Below are positions 1 to 14,497 of a stretch of DNA of 64,000 nucleotides, piece after piece (the stretch's first letter is position 1; the number at the start of each line of letters is the position of its first letter). Source of the DNA: Bimastos eiseni (Eukaryota; Annelida; Clitellata; Crassiclitellata; Lumbricidae). The notes under the pieces are model-generated. The model searched no databases. It had not been told where the DNA came from and saw only the letters and a list, made by a program, of their open reading frames with translations. The stretch spans positions 4,786,607 to 4,850,606 of the forward strand of contig OY365818.1 in the NCBI GenBank assembly GCA_959347315.1, written 5' to 3'. Made by a program: the position numbers and the translations under genes.

Positions 1-552
1 AGATGTCATCAGACGCTGCAGTCGCGAACGACAGAAGAAGAGATCGGGAAGACATGATACAACATGCCTCAGAAGTTTTAAAGATTAAAGAAAGAAGATA
101 TTGGTCAGAAAATCGAGAGGAGAAGAAGGATTCAATAAATATCCGTGGCTTATGAGAGATTAGTTCAAGCCTAAAGAAGATAACAATAATAATAATCTTC
201 ATTTAATTTCAAACTGACAAACCGCAGTATGATTACAAGTTCAGTATGAGCGAATGATGACAAGTTATTATAGGAGTCGAATTTAACCATCGGCAGCCAC
301 GCAGGGCGCCCATTATGCTAAGCATCTCATTTTTAACAAACGCCACAGCCTAGCAAAAGAAGTTAACTTTCGGAAGGGATATGGTCTCGAACTCGGTTCC
401 TCAGCGCTGCATGCCAGCATGTCCGAGAATGACTTTTATAGTACTGTTATCACAATGCATGCGGCTCAACTGACGGCCAGTTTGTGGGATGGGTAAGAAC
501 AAATAAGATGTGCAACGGCAGATCGTTCGGCATTCACTAAGCACAAACTCAC
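1..552 (-). other. partial FHIP1 intron after exon 7
   Basis: This stretch follows the GTGAGT donor at 552-547. No exon of the conserved FHIP1 C-terminal region was recognised. The sequence is AT-rich, with a short AAT run near 185-200. Confidence 0.6.
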
Positions 553-1355
553 CTATTGTTGGGGATCCTGCCAGTCCCGCATATCTCTTAGTCAAGCCGA
601 TCGCCTGGTGTTCAACCATTTTGGTTTCCTTTGACGGCAACTCAACGTTGGTCCCCTCGTCCTTAACGTCAGGACCCTGTGTCTGGGCTTGAGAGGTGGT
701 AGAGCGTCCGCCCAAAGTGCCTCCGTCCACAAAATTTCCCGAATTCAATCCGTTGTTCCTGCTCGCACTCTCCGAATGAGGATGACCCCGAACCATACTC
801 TCCGGCGTCTCCAAGACCGTGTCCGATTCGGAGAATATGCTCCCCATCATTTCCGAAAGCAGCAGATCAAACTCCGCCAGGATGTCCTCAGATTCTTCCG
901 ATCCCTCTGGAAGCTGGGCGCGATTCAGCTGGATGAGAAACGAAAGGAGGTCGTTATGGCGCTTACAGACGGGCACCACCGAACCGTCTGACTCGGAAGT
1001 TTCGCAACCAACCGGGGAGGTCGTCTCGGTCATGGCCGGAAGCTCCTTGCTTCCAGCATCGCCACCTGAATATGGGTCGTCGGAACCACTGAAGGGGTCA
1101 CTCGGAACTGAACTGGAAGGGCTGGACGTGCTGGACGGGGTCTGGACTTCGCCACCTCCGTACTGCGAAGACCAGTTTCTGCATGCTGTGATGCACTCTT
1201 CGATGGAGACGCGAGCCAGTTGTAGGTAGTCCAGATAACTGGAATCCCATTGGCGAGCAGTTATGGGAGGAGAGGAGCTCGGTTCCCATTGGTTGCTGTT
1301 CCGCTGGGAGGCGGTGCTTTCCGGGGCGTTTGGTTCCACCTCTGTGCTCATGCAT
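553..1355 (-). CDS. FHIP1: FHIP1 coding exon 7 (residues 489-756)
   Basis: The exon is 803 bp. The acceptor has a good pyrimidine tract (TCTTTTTCACTGATGTTCTAG) and the donor is GTGAGT. It encodes SSYLDYLQLARVSIEECITA then CRNWSSQYGGGE, the conserved NYLEYLREAR...C..ACR.WS segment. A long Ser/Asp/Glu-rich linker follows, ending in KRYAGLAGSPTI. The exon boundaries agree in phase with exon 6. Plus-strand frames here are shadows. Confidence 0.88.
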
Positions 1356-4300
1356 CTAGAACATCAGTGAAAAAGACATCACAGCACAACAAATCCAAGC
1401 AGCAATCAGGTCAACACTCTTGGGATCAGGTCAACACTCTTGGGATCAGGTCAACACTTTTGGGATCAGGTGAAAACTCTTGGGAGGATCAATATGTCTC
1501 ATTGAGAAAGCACAATAGCCAATGGTGGAAAAGCAATTTTAAACAGACACATTTCAAGCTGGGAATGAAATTAAATAAGTGACTGAGCAGACAAACAGAT
1601 AAAGGGAGAGAGACAGCAGAGTGAGAGGGAGAAAGCAATAACACATATATATATATATATCCAATGAGGTTATATGCTTATATCTTATGTACTAGCTAAG
1701 ACTTTAGCCAAAGAACAACACACCTGTAACCAAACCTTTTGCAGCCTCCTCACACGTATAGCATTTTGAAAGTGACTTTATTATCACGGTCCTAACAGGG
1801 TAGACTGTCACTTTGTTAACAAGCATACAATACAGCCTACAATTTGACACCAAACAGCAAACACCAACCCTATTGGGTTGAATGGTTCTGCATATATATT
1901 GACAATCTTACATTTTGATATTTTTAGTTTCGGCGGCCATGTTAGACGCCATTTTGAAAGTGATCAATTTTATTGTGGTCCTAATAGACTGCTGTTTTGT
2001 TAATAAGTCTACAATACAGCCTACAGTTTGACACCATACACACCTTACTAGATTGAATGGTTCTTTAGATATTAACAATTTCAGCTTTTGTCGGCCATTT
2101 TGAAAGTTACCCTTTTGTCATGGTCCTATTTGTTAATAAGAATGCAATAAAGCCTACGGCTTGACACCAAAAACAGCTTTCTATGTCGAATGGCTCTTTA
2201 GCTATTGACAATTTTAGCTATTGGCGGCCATATTGGACGCCATCTTGAAAATGACCATTTTTTGATGGTCAGATTTGAGTAAACTTTTATTTTGTTAATA
2301 AGCATAAAAATGGTATCAGATTCCATCGAGAAACCTTTTGTTCGCATTTTTTGGGGTTCAGTCACAGAATGACCCGTATAACTATTCTTAGATGGTTACA
2401 TTATTTTAACTTAATCAAAAAAACGAATGTCAAATTGATTTTCAAACAGGCTATGCATTTCTTCTGCGTTCGGAAATCATACACCCCAGCTATCATAACC
2501 CAAAAGTCTTGGCAATAAATATCCTGGTTTAATAAATAACTTACATAGGCAATTATTTGCAGGCACAGAAGCCCATATTGCTAAGCACAGGTGTTTATCA
2601 CATAGAAGGATGATCGTTTATAGCTTCCTTGTAACATAGAGGTCACAGGTTCCAGAATCATACGCATGTAAGTAAGTACGTGTGTACATGAACACTTCTA
2701 TAGCACATTTTAAAGAGTTTCTCAAGCACAATGGAAACAATGTAAAGACTATCAGCAAATTGTACCGATCTTTTAAGACAGTTTACAATTGTTAATAATT
2801 ATCAAATTCGAGTTTCCACATGTTGTCACCAGTGCTATTTCATTGATCCCTGAGCGAATAAATGCTCTCTGGGTTCAAGTTCAGACAACTTTTTATTTAA
2901 AAAAATTAAAATATCAATCATTAAACGCTACAGCTAGTAAAAGGGATGAACTGAAACTCGGCTCGGATACTCGACTCGGCCGAGTAATGTAGTACTCGGC
3001 ATGACTCGGACTTGGACAAACAATGGGTCCGAGTATCAAAAAAGGTTGGCTTGTGAAACAAAAATCATAGTCGTACACATGACAAGTGACGACCTAAATA
3101 AAAACACCAATATTGTAACAAGCACTACTTACTAACTACTTCTTCTTAATGTAAACTGAGGCACAACCAAAGAAATCCATAAAAATTTTGCTAACTGCCA
3201 AAGTACAAATTAAGAGAATGAGACTCTTAAATATTCGATGCTTGGATTCGGTACTACTCACTCGTAATACTCAGTAGGAAATTGACTTACTTATTAATCG
3301 CAGTACAAAAGTCAATAGCATTGACTTACATATTAATAGCAGTACAAAAGTCAATAGCATTGACTTACTTATTAATAGCAGTACAAAACCCTGCTTCCAT
3401 TCATTACCTGTATTCTGCAGGACTTTTGGCCTCAGCCTCCAAGGGGCCCCTGGCCTCAGCAATGGTATATGAAGACTCACAGATGGTCGGCCTGGACTTG
3501 CTGCGGAATGAGAACCACTGCCTAGACCGTTGGAAAGTTGAAGGCGATGAGATGGGAGAGGGAGGAGGCAGACTGTCACAAGCGGAGGAGGATGAGGAGG
3601 AGTTAGTTAGACTACAACAGATGTGATTAGTACAAAGCAGACAATCGCTTCAGCAACAGAACACCACCACCTGTTAAAAAGAAAAGCGGAAACGGCAGCG
3701 AAATGGAAACAATGTGACAAAATCTGAGTGAAAGCATCAAAGTTGAAGCAAACAGAAGCAAATACAGCGTGGACTCATTTAACATGCTGAGTTTATGTGA
3801 CATTTGGCTTAATGTGAAGCAGTGCTTCCATGTAACTTTGCTTAAAACAAATTGGCACTTACATGTCATACTGGCTTAAATAAAATTGGTGTTTAAATTC
3901 GCAAGTGGTGTTTACATGCAACTTAGCTTAATGCAATTTACATGCAACTTAGCTTAATGCAATTTACATGCAACTTAGTTTAATGCAATTTACAAGCAAC
4001 TTAGCCTAATGCAATTTACATGCAACTTAGTTTAATGCAATTTACATGCAACTTAGCTTAATGCAATTTACATGCAACTTAGTTTAATGCAATTTACAAG
4101 CAACTTAGCCTAATGCAATTTACATGCAACTTAGTTTAATGCAATTTACAAGCAACTTAGCCTAATGCAATTTACATGCAACTTAGTTTAATGCAATTTA
4201 CATGCAACTTAGCCTAATGCAATTTACATGCAACTTAGTTTAATGCAATTTACATGCAACTTAGTTTAATGCAATTTACATGCAACTTAGTTTAATGCAA

Positions 4301-7300
4301 TTTACATGCAACTTAGCCTAATGCAATTTACATGCAACTTAGTTTAATGCAATTTACATGCAACTTAGCCTAATGCAATTTACATGCAACTTAGTTTAAT
4401 GCAATTTACATGCAACTTAGTTTAATGCAATTTACATGCAGCTTAGCCTAATACAATTTACATGCAACTTAGTTTAATGCAATTTTCAAGCAACTTAGCC
4501 TAATGCAATTTACATGCAACTTAGTTTAATGCAATTTACATGCAACTTAGCCTAATGCAATTTACATGCAACTTAGTTTAATGCAATTTACATGCAACTT
4601 AGTTTAATGCAATTTACATGCAACTTAGTTTAATGCAATTTACATGCAACTTAGCTTAATGCAATTTACATGCAACTTAGCTTAATACAATTTACATGCA
4701 ACTTAGCTTAATGCAATTTACATGCAACTTAGTTTAATACAATTTACATGCAACTTAGCTTAATGCAATTTACATGCAACTTAGTTTAATGCAGTTTACA
4801 TGCAACTTAGTTTAATGCAATTTACATGCAACTTAGCTTAATGCAAAGTGGTGCGATATGTTTCCCAAAGTAAAAACACTTTTCTTGCTATACATGTTAA
4901 TATGTCATACACGAATTTTGCACTAAATGAGCACTAAATAACTTTATTGACTATTTTAGCAATATCACATTTAAGCATGGTCTTATTTACAAGCTGCGTC
5001 ACAAGGCATGTCTCCCAGCAACCTCTTTTAAAAACAAGTTCACACTGTATTCTTGAAATGAAATATTATGTTGAAAAAGGTTGAAAGCATCACACAGCAG
5101 CATGATTAGAATTACATCCGGGACAATTAAAACTACAAAAGCCAAACATCTTAATTAAATTAACAGACCAGAAGAAACAAAAAGAGAAGAAATAGCATAT
5201 CTACATCTAATTACTCTCCCATAGACCATACACGCTGTTTGCATACTAATTACTTGATCAGAAAATCATCAGATATCATACAATATGATAATCTATCCGA
5301 CATTCATTCGCTGTTGCAATCAATCATTCTTTCAATCATTCTTTCAATCATTCTTTCATTGGCTGATTTAGTTATTTACATGTCTACTATGAAACATTCC
5401 CAGCCAGCCCCAGCGAATAAGAACATGTTTCAAGAGGTTACAAAAAGTTCATATAGGCTCGCAGGCCAGAATGAAACACAGATTAAGAGGCAGAATAATT
5501 AGTTAAGTTAGATGATCCAACCATTAGATGACTCAACCTTCAGATGACTCAACCATTAGATAACCGTAAGATGAATCAACCATTAGATGAATCAACCATT
5601 ACATGACTCAACTTTTAGATGACAACCTTCAGATGACTCAACTATTAGATGACTCAACCACTAGATAACCATCAGATGACTCAACGGTCACATAACTCAA
5701 CCACTAGATGACTCAACCACTGCAAAGAACCAAAGCCTCAATATTGAAGCACAGAGCACAAGAAACAGTTCAAACACAAGTCCAGCTCCATCTACCATAA
5801 CAAAGATGTAATGTAACCCTTACCGATTGGTCCACGGGGTTCCTGCACTGAGCTCTCCCGTTGCAGTAATCGTTGCACAACCGTTGTCGGCGTGATGCTC
5901 GATGATGCAACTCGGTGGGATGAGAGAGATGAGCTTCTCGGCCGTCTTGCCGTAGACGTCGACATCTGTCACCGAGCGTTGTTGGCTGACCATAATGTGA
6001 GAGCACGGCAAAAGATACCTATTCGTTGAAATAAAATTAAGCAACATCAACAACCTGTTGTTGATAAAGTTGTCCAGTTGTTAGGTTTTCATATTGGACA
6101 ACGCCACCGCTGTCGAATGTATAGACTTGAAGAAAGAAGACACTGAGAGCAGGACCAATAGGAGCGGAAGGACCTCTGTGGCTGACCCACTCCCTGGGAG
6201 GGAATGGTTCAAGCCCCATGGAGAAATAAACAGGTGCTGAACTTGTAATAATTAGGACAGCCCAATATCCTTCAAAGTCAAGACCACACGTCTTTCATTC
6301 ATTCATTCGTTCATTACGAAGATTCATATACTGCCCCTTCAAGGTTGACACTCAGAAGTGCTTGTGACCCAAATTCGGTTAACAGGGACGGTGTTAAGGA
6401 TGCAATAAGAGCGAACCCCAGGGTTAAGCGCCTCTGACTAGATATCTTGAAGCGGTGCTATATAAATGCTCTATTATATTATGTCAGGAGCAATGCTAAT
6501 GGGAGCCTGACTGTATCTGTAAATTGATATAGCACCACTCTCGAAGAGACTCCTCTGAAGGGCTCCCAACGTGACACCATGATCAAATAAATTGGTCCTT
6601 AAGTGGTTGAACAAAGATGGAAAGGAAGGTTAAGAAGCTCTTGTTGCTGGTTGCTAGGCAACTTATCACAAAAGGTCATTCAGTCTGCTACAGAGACATA
6701 TCTATACTGTTCCATGGAAGTTCTCTCAGGACTAAATGTCAGTTTTATTATCTGTTTTTAACTCTATGCAATGGAATGGGCTTCGTAGGGAGGTATACTG
6801 CCTCCCTTGGGTCCTTCCCCTATAGTTCTATCGGCAAAAAAAGACTGCTTCCTCCGCTTGGCTGGGCTTGGGAGCACTTTTAAGTAGAGACCCTGAAGGG
6901 TGCTGTGTAAATTTCGACTTTTTTACAGATATGGGCAGACACTAACTGAACAATTACCTCATCTATTGTAATGTAATGCAGCACATTTCAAAGTGTATGT
7001 AATGTAATAAGAAGTCACCAATCTATGGACTCTTCTTGCATGCTTCGTATCAAATGACAGGAGAGCGATATACAGAGTAAATAAAATTGTATTTTGGTCC
7101 AAAGAATGCCGTGCACCACACAAGTTTTGATGATTCGGAATAGGTTCCATACAAGTTTCGATACCTCCGTCACGTTGGTTTGATATTGACATTTGGATAT
7201 TGGATATTCGGCATGGAAAGTCGCATGTCAAATTCATTTATAACAATTATTAATAATTCCACATTTCTACACACATTGTTCAAGCCAAAATGTCATCATG

Positions 7301-10300
7301 TAACAGTAACAGACGGAGGAAGTTTTGATGACAGTTTCATCAAGGAGAGTAAGAATTACTTGAAGACGAGTTGAAACATGACGTCCTCACAGTTCAGGTC
7401 AACCAGAGTTTTGAACAACGCCATCGTCACCATACACAGCTGGCAAAACAATTTAATATAATTCAAATTACTTACAAGCCAGAATTCCCACGGGTCAAAA
7501 TTAATAATCGCAATTGTATTCTCAAAAATTCCAAAGCGCTGCACTAAACATATACTTATTCCCTCTAACATAGAATAAAACGCGAAAAAAATACGGCTTC
7601 ACAAAAAGAAACCGAATGACAACTCAATTAACGCTACAAAAATCTAACTACAAAGTCTATTCTAAAGCTTATTTACGAGCGCTGCCAATAATAATAATCC
7701 AATTACCCAATATGGAATCCATCCATTCAGGGTTCAATTGGATATCGTCAAGCGTTTATGTAAGCTAGCAGTGGAAGGCATTAGGTTATACACAGCTCGG
7801 TAAAACACGAATCGATGCTGTGCGCTTTCTGACACAATATAAATTTATATGAATTCCGATTAATTGATTCATTGGCATTACGAATTCTGACATTCCTTTA
7901 AAATCGAAACGAGTTAGAATGAACAACTGTGGGATGCGGTTTGAAAATAAATAAGAATGCCTATTAGTAACATGCATAAATATTATATTAATTTTATCAT
8001 CTAGGTATACTCAAACCACCACCATTTCCGATTTCCGAGGGTAGAGGGGCTGGTAAATGGGGGGGGGGTGTTTGAGACGGACTGGGCAGATCCTTACCCT
8101 GGTGTTGGCGCTGTTGATTCTCTGAACGAGTGCCTCCAGAATCGTCATGTCCTCCATTTTCCCCAGGAGAAGGAACTTGAGGAAGATGCGGAGAAGACGC
8201 GGCTCAGCAATCTTTCGAAGGAAGAGATCCATGTAGGCGGTCACTGCGATCGCTTCCTCCATTCCACTCTGAACCTTCACATCGATCAACCAATCAATCG
8301 ATGAACCAGGCAATCAGTCGATCAATCAGCCAATCAATCGATCAACCAACCAGGCAATCGGTCGATCAACCAGGCAATCAACCAATCAATCGATCAACCA
8401 ACCGATTGCTCGATCAACCAGCCAATCGATCGCTCAACTAACAAATTGATAAGTCTGTCTGTCAACAACTCAGCCAACCATCTGTTTACTCAATGTCTCA
8501 AGCAGTCAGAGAGTTTGTAAAAAAACTAGTCAGTCAGTTGGCTCAACAACTCAATAAATCCATTAATCAATTATTCGATTACTAAATTGATTAATCACTT
8601 ATCAAAAGCTCACTCCAAATTAATCCTGGCTAAGTATAAATCCAATGGTCAAAAAGGAAATTATCTAACCCTATGTCCGGTTTTGTAATACCTATACACT
8701 TCTTTACAAATTAATTAGAATAGTTGTAGTGTTTTAATTGTAATTACAAATAATGATAGTGTTTAGATTGCTCACTCTTGATGACAGACAGACAGACAGA
8801 CAGAAAGGTAGACAGGCAAGCAGGCAGGCAGACAGACAAACATAGGAAGAGGGTTCAACAAAAACTTGAGTTTCTAGCTGATAAATAATAGAAATGATAA
8901 AATACCACCTTCAGAATTTATCAAATAATTACTGTACAAATTTGAAAGACACTATTTTCCAATACTCTAACTACTAAGAATAACTACAGAATAAATGATA
9001 ATTAAGATGCATTATTACACAGAGAAATTAAAACGTCAGAGGGCTGAAGAAGATAAAAAGATAACTCCATGGCCAGGCTACCAAAGACACAACAAATGCG
9101 TCAATAACAATAATTTTCAATCAAATAATTTTAAACAGTTGACTTAAACAAAACAAATGCGCACGCATGCACTGCGGCAGAATGCACTGAAAATAAAGAA
9201 CCACTGAGAAACGAAAACCAAGGTAAAGACGGTAGAGGACAAGTTACTGACCACGGGATTGGGAAGGTTCTGTAAAGATGAAGGTAAATGTGCCCAGTCC
9301 TTCGTTGTTAGCATCGACAACAAAAACTAGATGTTCAGTTTGGCCACCAAGGACAGATGGTTAATTTTCACAAGGATCCTACTGCTAATGCTCAACAAAT
9401 CTTCCTTCTGTTCGTTCACAATTGTCTGGTACATTGGGTCACAGCTAAATTCTAATTCCTGTTATGGTGTCTTAAATTTTATCTCCAGTCCTTTAATTCA
9501 CTGCCCATATTCATTACATAGTCTGTATTGCAATTTTTCTAAATTTCTATTGAGAGTCTGTGCCACAGTCTGTAGGGGGCCCTACCAATTCCCTAAACAC
9601 TTTTGTCAGCAAAATTATATCCACAAGTTCTTCACACTCAATTCACCAACTTGGTCCAAATTCATAACACAAAATTTCAGCAAATTCTCTAAATTCCTTT
9701 TGAGTTTGTTCCCCAGTCTGTACCAATCCACTTAACACTCTGGTAAGCAATATATCCACAAGTTCTTCACACTCTGTTCACCAGCTTGGTCCAAATTCAC
9801 AATTCTGTTATTTTAGCAAATTCTCTAAATTCCACTTTCAATATTAAGTATTTTGCTACAGCTTTATGCTACAGTCCATTTCAGCAAACAGTGTCAAGCA
9901 CAATGTCAGGTCTATCCAGTCAACTGTCACACACACTCCTACAATTCCATAACACATGTATCTGAACTTATCCAGATAGATTGCATTACAAGAACCTCTT
10001 AAGAACCAGTCAGTATGAGAGGGAGAAAAGATCAGAAGACAAAAAGTGCAATGGAAGAAGCACCCATTGAATAAATGACACAGCATGAACATAGTAGGCC
10101 CATCCCAGCAGGTATAAGAACGTCTAACAATTCAACTAAACTGCGTCAAACCGACCCATGCCAACCAGCCCATGCCAACGAATACATGCCAACCAATACA
10201 TTCCAACCATGCAGAACAATTAGTTACTAGAAGTAGACGGTATGACATCCTACATTAGAACATCCTGCAAAACATGCCTTTCCCAAGTAGAGTCACCAGC

Positions 10301-13300
10301 AAACACCAGTATAAAAAGCCTCTTTAAATCAATCAACAGTTTCAGTGAAATCTAGGTCGTATAAGAACAACAAATGCGCAAACCAATAATTAATATACAC
10401 TCGCTTCAATGTAAGCATCCAGACAGTTAATCAAGTAAATAATAAGTACAGGTTTTCAAGGCAACTCTTTACTCACTATGGTGTAACTATCTAAATTAAC
10501 CAAAGCATCGTTAATCTAGCTCTCACTTACTTCGTGTCTAGTATCTGAAGGACATCACAATTGAGTGATGTCTAGTTTCCACACGCGGCTATGAAGTAGA
10601 CACACCTTAACATATAACTACAGGTATATTTTGGCAAAGTTTAATCCCATAAATCAACCCAGCTCGTCAAAAAGTAGCCATATGTGTTAAGACTTAGTAC
10701 CTGCAATTTCTTAGCACATATACATATTGATCAGTTTCCTCTCTTTAACACTCTACAAGCAGTTTAAAATCGAATCACTCATTTAGTAGACAAGTGGGGA
10801 TCATAGAAAATTTTCTAAGCACATTTCTGTCCCAGATCGGAACCCAGCTGCAGCCCTGGGTTGATAGTCTACAACTCTACATGTGTCCAAACCATCAGAG
10901 TCTTCATTGAGCAACTTATTCCAGCAGAGTTGTTTGGATACCCACCGGTAATCGGAGTCTTGATTCAAATCGTCAATACCGACCACACCAACCATAAGAC
11001 TGTACTACCATAGGAGGGGTTTATTATTATATAATGTGTAGTGAGTTGAATTACGTACTGAACCGTACACCCGATAATGTAGCGCCCATCGTTAGCTTCG
11101 CCATCACTATCATTCTTCAGTGTCCTGGCTAAGTACCTGTAATAAATATATGCTACCCTAATCTATATTTGTCGATCTGAGTTCCGCAGCTATTCTTGCT
11201 GTACGTGAATCTCTAAATCACAATATCTCAATACTTCAATGACTCGATCCGGCAGCCTTTTTGATGTACGTGGATTCATAAATCATTTCCTTAATCTATA
11301 GGTAACGATGAGTTCTACATCTACCAAATTGCACAATAGCAGAGTAATCAACAACACCACAAGATCAACAATACCACAAGTCTCCATTAGGGAATTAGGA
11401 ATCTAGCTCACACGGACACCCGATTAACGACTCATAACTAGCTTTCATCAGTTTCTTATCATTTCGCTCACGAATATAAGAACCAGACTAAATCAACCTT
11501 GCCAGTGAAGATAATCAATAATAAGTTAACTTAGCAATTATGGCAATGTTAATCATAATTATCTCAATAATTAGTTCACAATTTACCTCGTATGAGCTGA
11601 ACCGTCAAGAGCCAGCTAAAACACTTAGGCAGGGTATTATATATGGGTGAGCTAAGGCATGCAGTCACCGAAGCCAATCCCAGAAGAGCTACTTCTTAGA
11701 AGACAGCCCACCACAGGTGCCAGGTATACTAGGAAGGTAGGAACCACTCATATCATGCTGACCAATAGAATTGCCTTAATAATTATTATTTATATATTAT
11801 AGCAATATGTGTAAACTAGTGCATAAATATATTAGCCTTATGATATCACTATACCTAGATAATGACACCATAGTGAGAAGACAGTTGCCTTGAAAACTAG
11901 TACTTATTATTTACTTTACTGCCTTCCTAGATGCTTATGTATTATTTTAGCGTGGGTATGCAAAATTCTCCAAATAAATAAAAAAATAAAAATAAAAATA
12001 ATACTTGAACTCTGGTACAGTATACCCTGATACCCAGTAGTAGGTCTACAAACACATTTCACCACATTGACAGCGGTCTACAGATCTATGTTTACATACT
12101 TGTACACATTTGTACAAGCATGTGCGAGTACATTGTGTTGATATTGACAGTAGTCAATATTGTTGAAAACGACTGGTATCAATATTAAAAAATGCCTTGC
12201 ACACAATACAATTACTTTTGCAACAATTATTAACATTTTTATATCAGGTAAAGCTTCAAAATATATAAATTACCCATCCACTTGAGCCCACAACCTCTAA
12301 AAAAATTCTTGACAAATAGATAAAAAAAATAATGTTTCGAATGACCATACGCATTTCAGTAGCATGCAAAAACATGCATACGATAAAACGGAATAACTGG
12401 CTGAAAACCAGTCAACAATAAATCAGCCAATAAACACCAGTCAAAAATAAACAGCCAACGTTATATACCAGGGATTTGTTGTCAATAGAGGCAGGAGTCC
12501 AGTTTGAAACAGTTTGCCATTAAACAATAAAAAAATGCACAATGATCCTTGATAAACATTAAGATGTGCATACGGTAAGCACAGGACAAAATGCCGACAG
12601 GACCTAATTTCGAATAAAAAAATCATGAACATCAATTGTTAAGTCAAATTCTTCTAAATGCAACATAATAGTCCACACAACCTGTATGTGATTCATACAC
12701 AGAGACAAAGACGAAGAAGACTTCGGGGAGAGGAGGGAGCAGTACCCTCTGAAATTTCAGACGAGAGATATTTCATAAATATTTCATAAATATAAAAAAT
12801 GTCCAGCGTTTTTCACTTTTATTCTTTTTTCGCTGCATTCTTGTTAGGGGAGTTAATTTTTTTCAACCAGTCCTCAAACCCTTTTTTTAAGACCAATCCC
12901 CCAAATCCAAGACCAACTCTTCACACATGCATCCATCTTAAATGCTGTGGCACCTGAACAAGCTGTCAGCAATGGTGGGGGATCTTACCCAATCGAATCA
13001 CTGAAAAATGAGCAGGTCAAAGTCAAAGATAAAAATATTTTTATAGCAAATATTTTAGCGAGTATTCAAACAATACGCATATCTTTCTCTTGGTTAAGTC
13101 AAACACTGTGACTTGCAAGCGACAAAAAAACCATACGATACTGTCCGACCATCATTATCAGCCACACCAATTAATTTCTGCAACAGAACAGGATCTAAGT
13201 CGTTCCATTTCACAGCTACCCGATGCTCAAATCCCTGGTATTCACGAATAATAATTAATTAACCACACCATACATAGGGCTCATTCGAGATAAACATCGC

Positions 13301-14461
13301 ATCACTAACGACCAGAGGAAGTATACAGAACGCAGTCCAATGATTAATAGAATATGATTTTCAATTCGAATAATAATAATTCTGAATAAGCAGAGGATGC
13401 AAAAGGCCATAATATATCCTACCAACAACAGAAGCAGAGTGTCACCAAACTCACTGTTCAAGTTTTTACTCAAAGCCAACACATCGAACTGAAACAGTTC
13501 AGCAACAACACAGCTACAGAAACTACGTCACGGCCGCTACACTATCAACCACACTCATCGTCGTCGTCATCGTCATCAGCGTCGTCGTCTTCATCATCAT
13601 CGTCGTCGTCATCATAATCATCATCATAATCATCATCATCATCCCCTTCATCATCATCATCTTCACCTTCATCTTCACCACACCCACCACCATCATCATC
13701 ATCAGTGCCTGATGTCAGCCATACGGCGGCGATGGGTACGAATAAATGACCTCCATCGTCCTCGCTCATCTGTCAAGTCCTTTGCTCCCTTTAGTGTTAG
13801 TCCTGCAGGTCAATGTATATCCTCTTTTATATTAAGCATTTAGCACAGTCTTTGTCTGCCTCTGTCTCTCCTTCCTTTGAATCTTGTATGTAGTGCGTTG
13901 CGTGTGATTCAGTTGACTGACATTCTCCATTCTCAATACATGCCCAAACCATCGGCAATAGACTGGCACAAAGCAGAGGGGGACTCCTCACAAGGTTCGA
14001 AATTACTATGATCTCTTTTCTAACGATATCTGGTAATGATAGAAAGCTGATTAACGTCCTCCTCCTACTTTATCCAGGCTTGGGACTGGCATTAACTGAG
14101 CTAGAGGCAGTGGTGGAGTTATAGTATGACCTCCATCAGTTGAACATCTTTTCGTCAGACTCAAAGTGTCAGCTTTGGTAATTGTCTCAGGAGGTCAACA
14201 CGTACTAGGACAAAGTTATCGAACCCTTCAGCAATTATATGGAGTCCGTGTAAAGGCAAAGTTCCAAGACACCCCAGAGTTGAAGCCACGGAAACCGCTA
14301 ACCTTAAACGCATCGAGACAAAACAGACGGAACTTTAATGGATTGTCACTGACTATTGGGAATTGTGCTATTAGGAAAAAAAACACATACACACTTGGGA
14401 ACACTGCAAGATAAAACACAAATACACACACGACTGCACCACCCCGACTCCATCCAAATAC

Positions 14462-14497
<36 letters not shown>

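Noticed and set aside
510..1582. Plus-strand frames across FHIP1 exon 7
   Set aside because: The minus strand has family similarity and consistent splice phases, so these are shadows.
3912..4846. CRISPR array
   Set aside because: Units of 26 bp are contiguous with no spacers, and the genome is animal.
10801..10995. 64-codon minus-strand frame in an FHIP1 intron
   Set aside because: It has normal composition but no similarity I recognise, and FHIP1 exons 3 and 4 join without a gap in the family alignment.
13545..13769. Poly-Asp minus-strand frame
   Set aside because: TCA/TCG microsatellite inside an FHIP1 intron.
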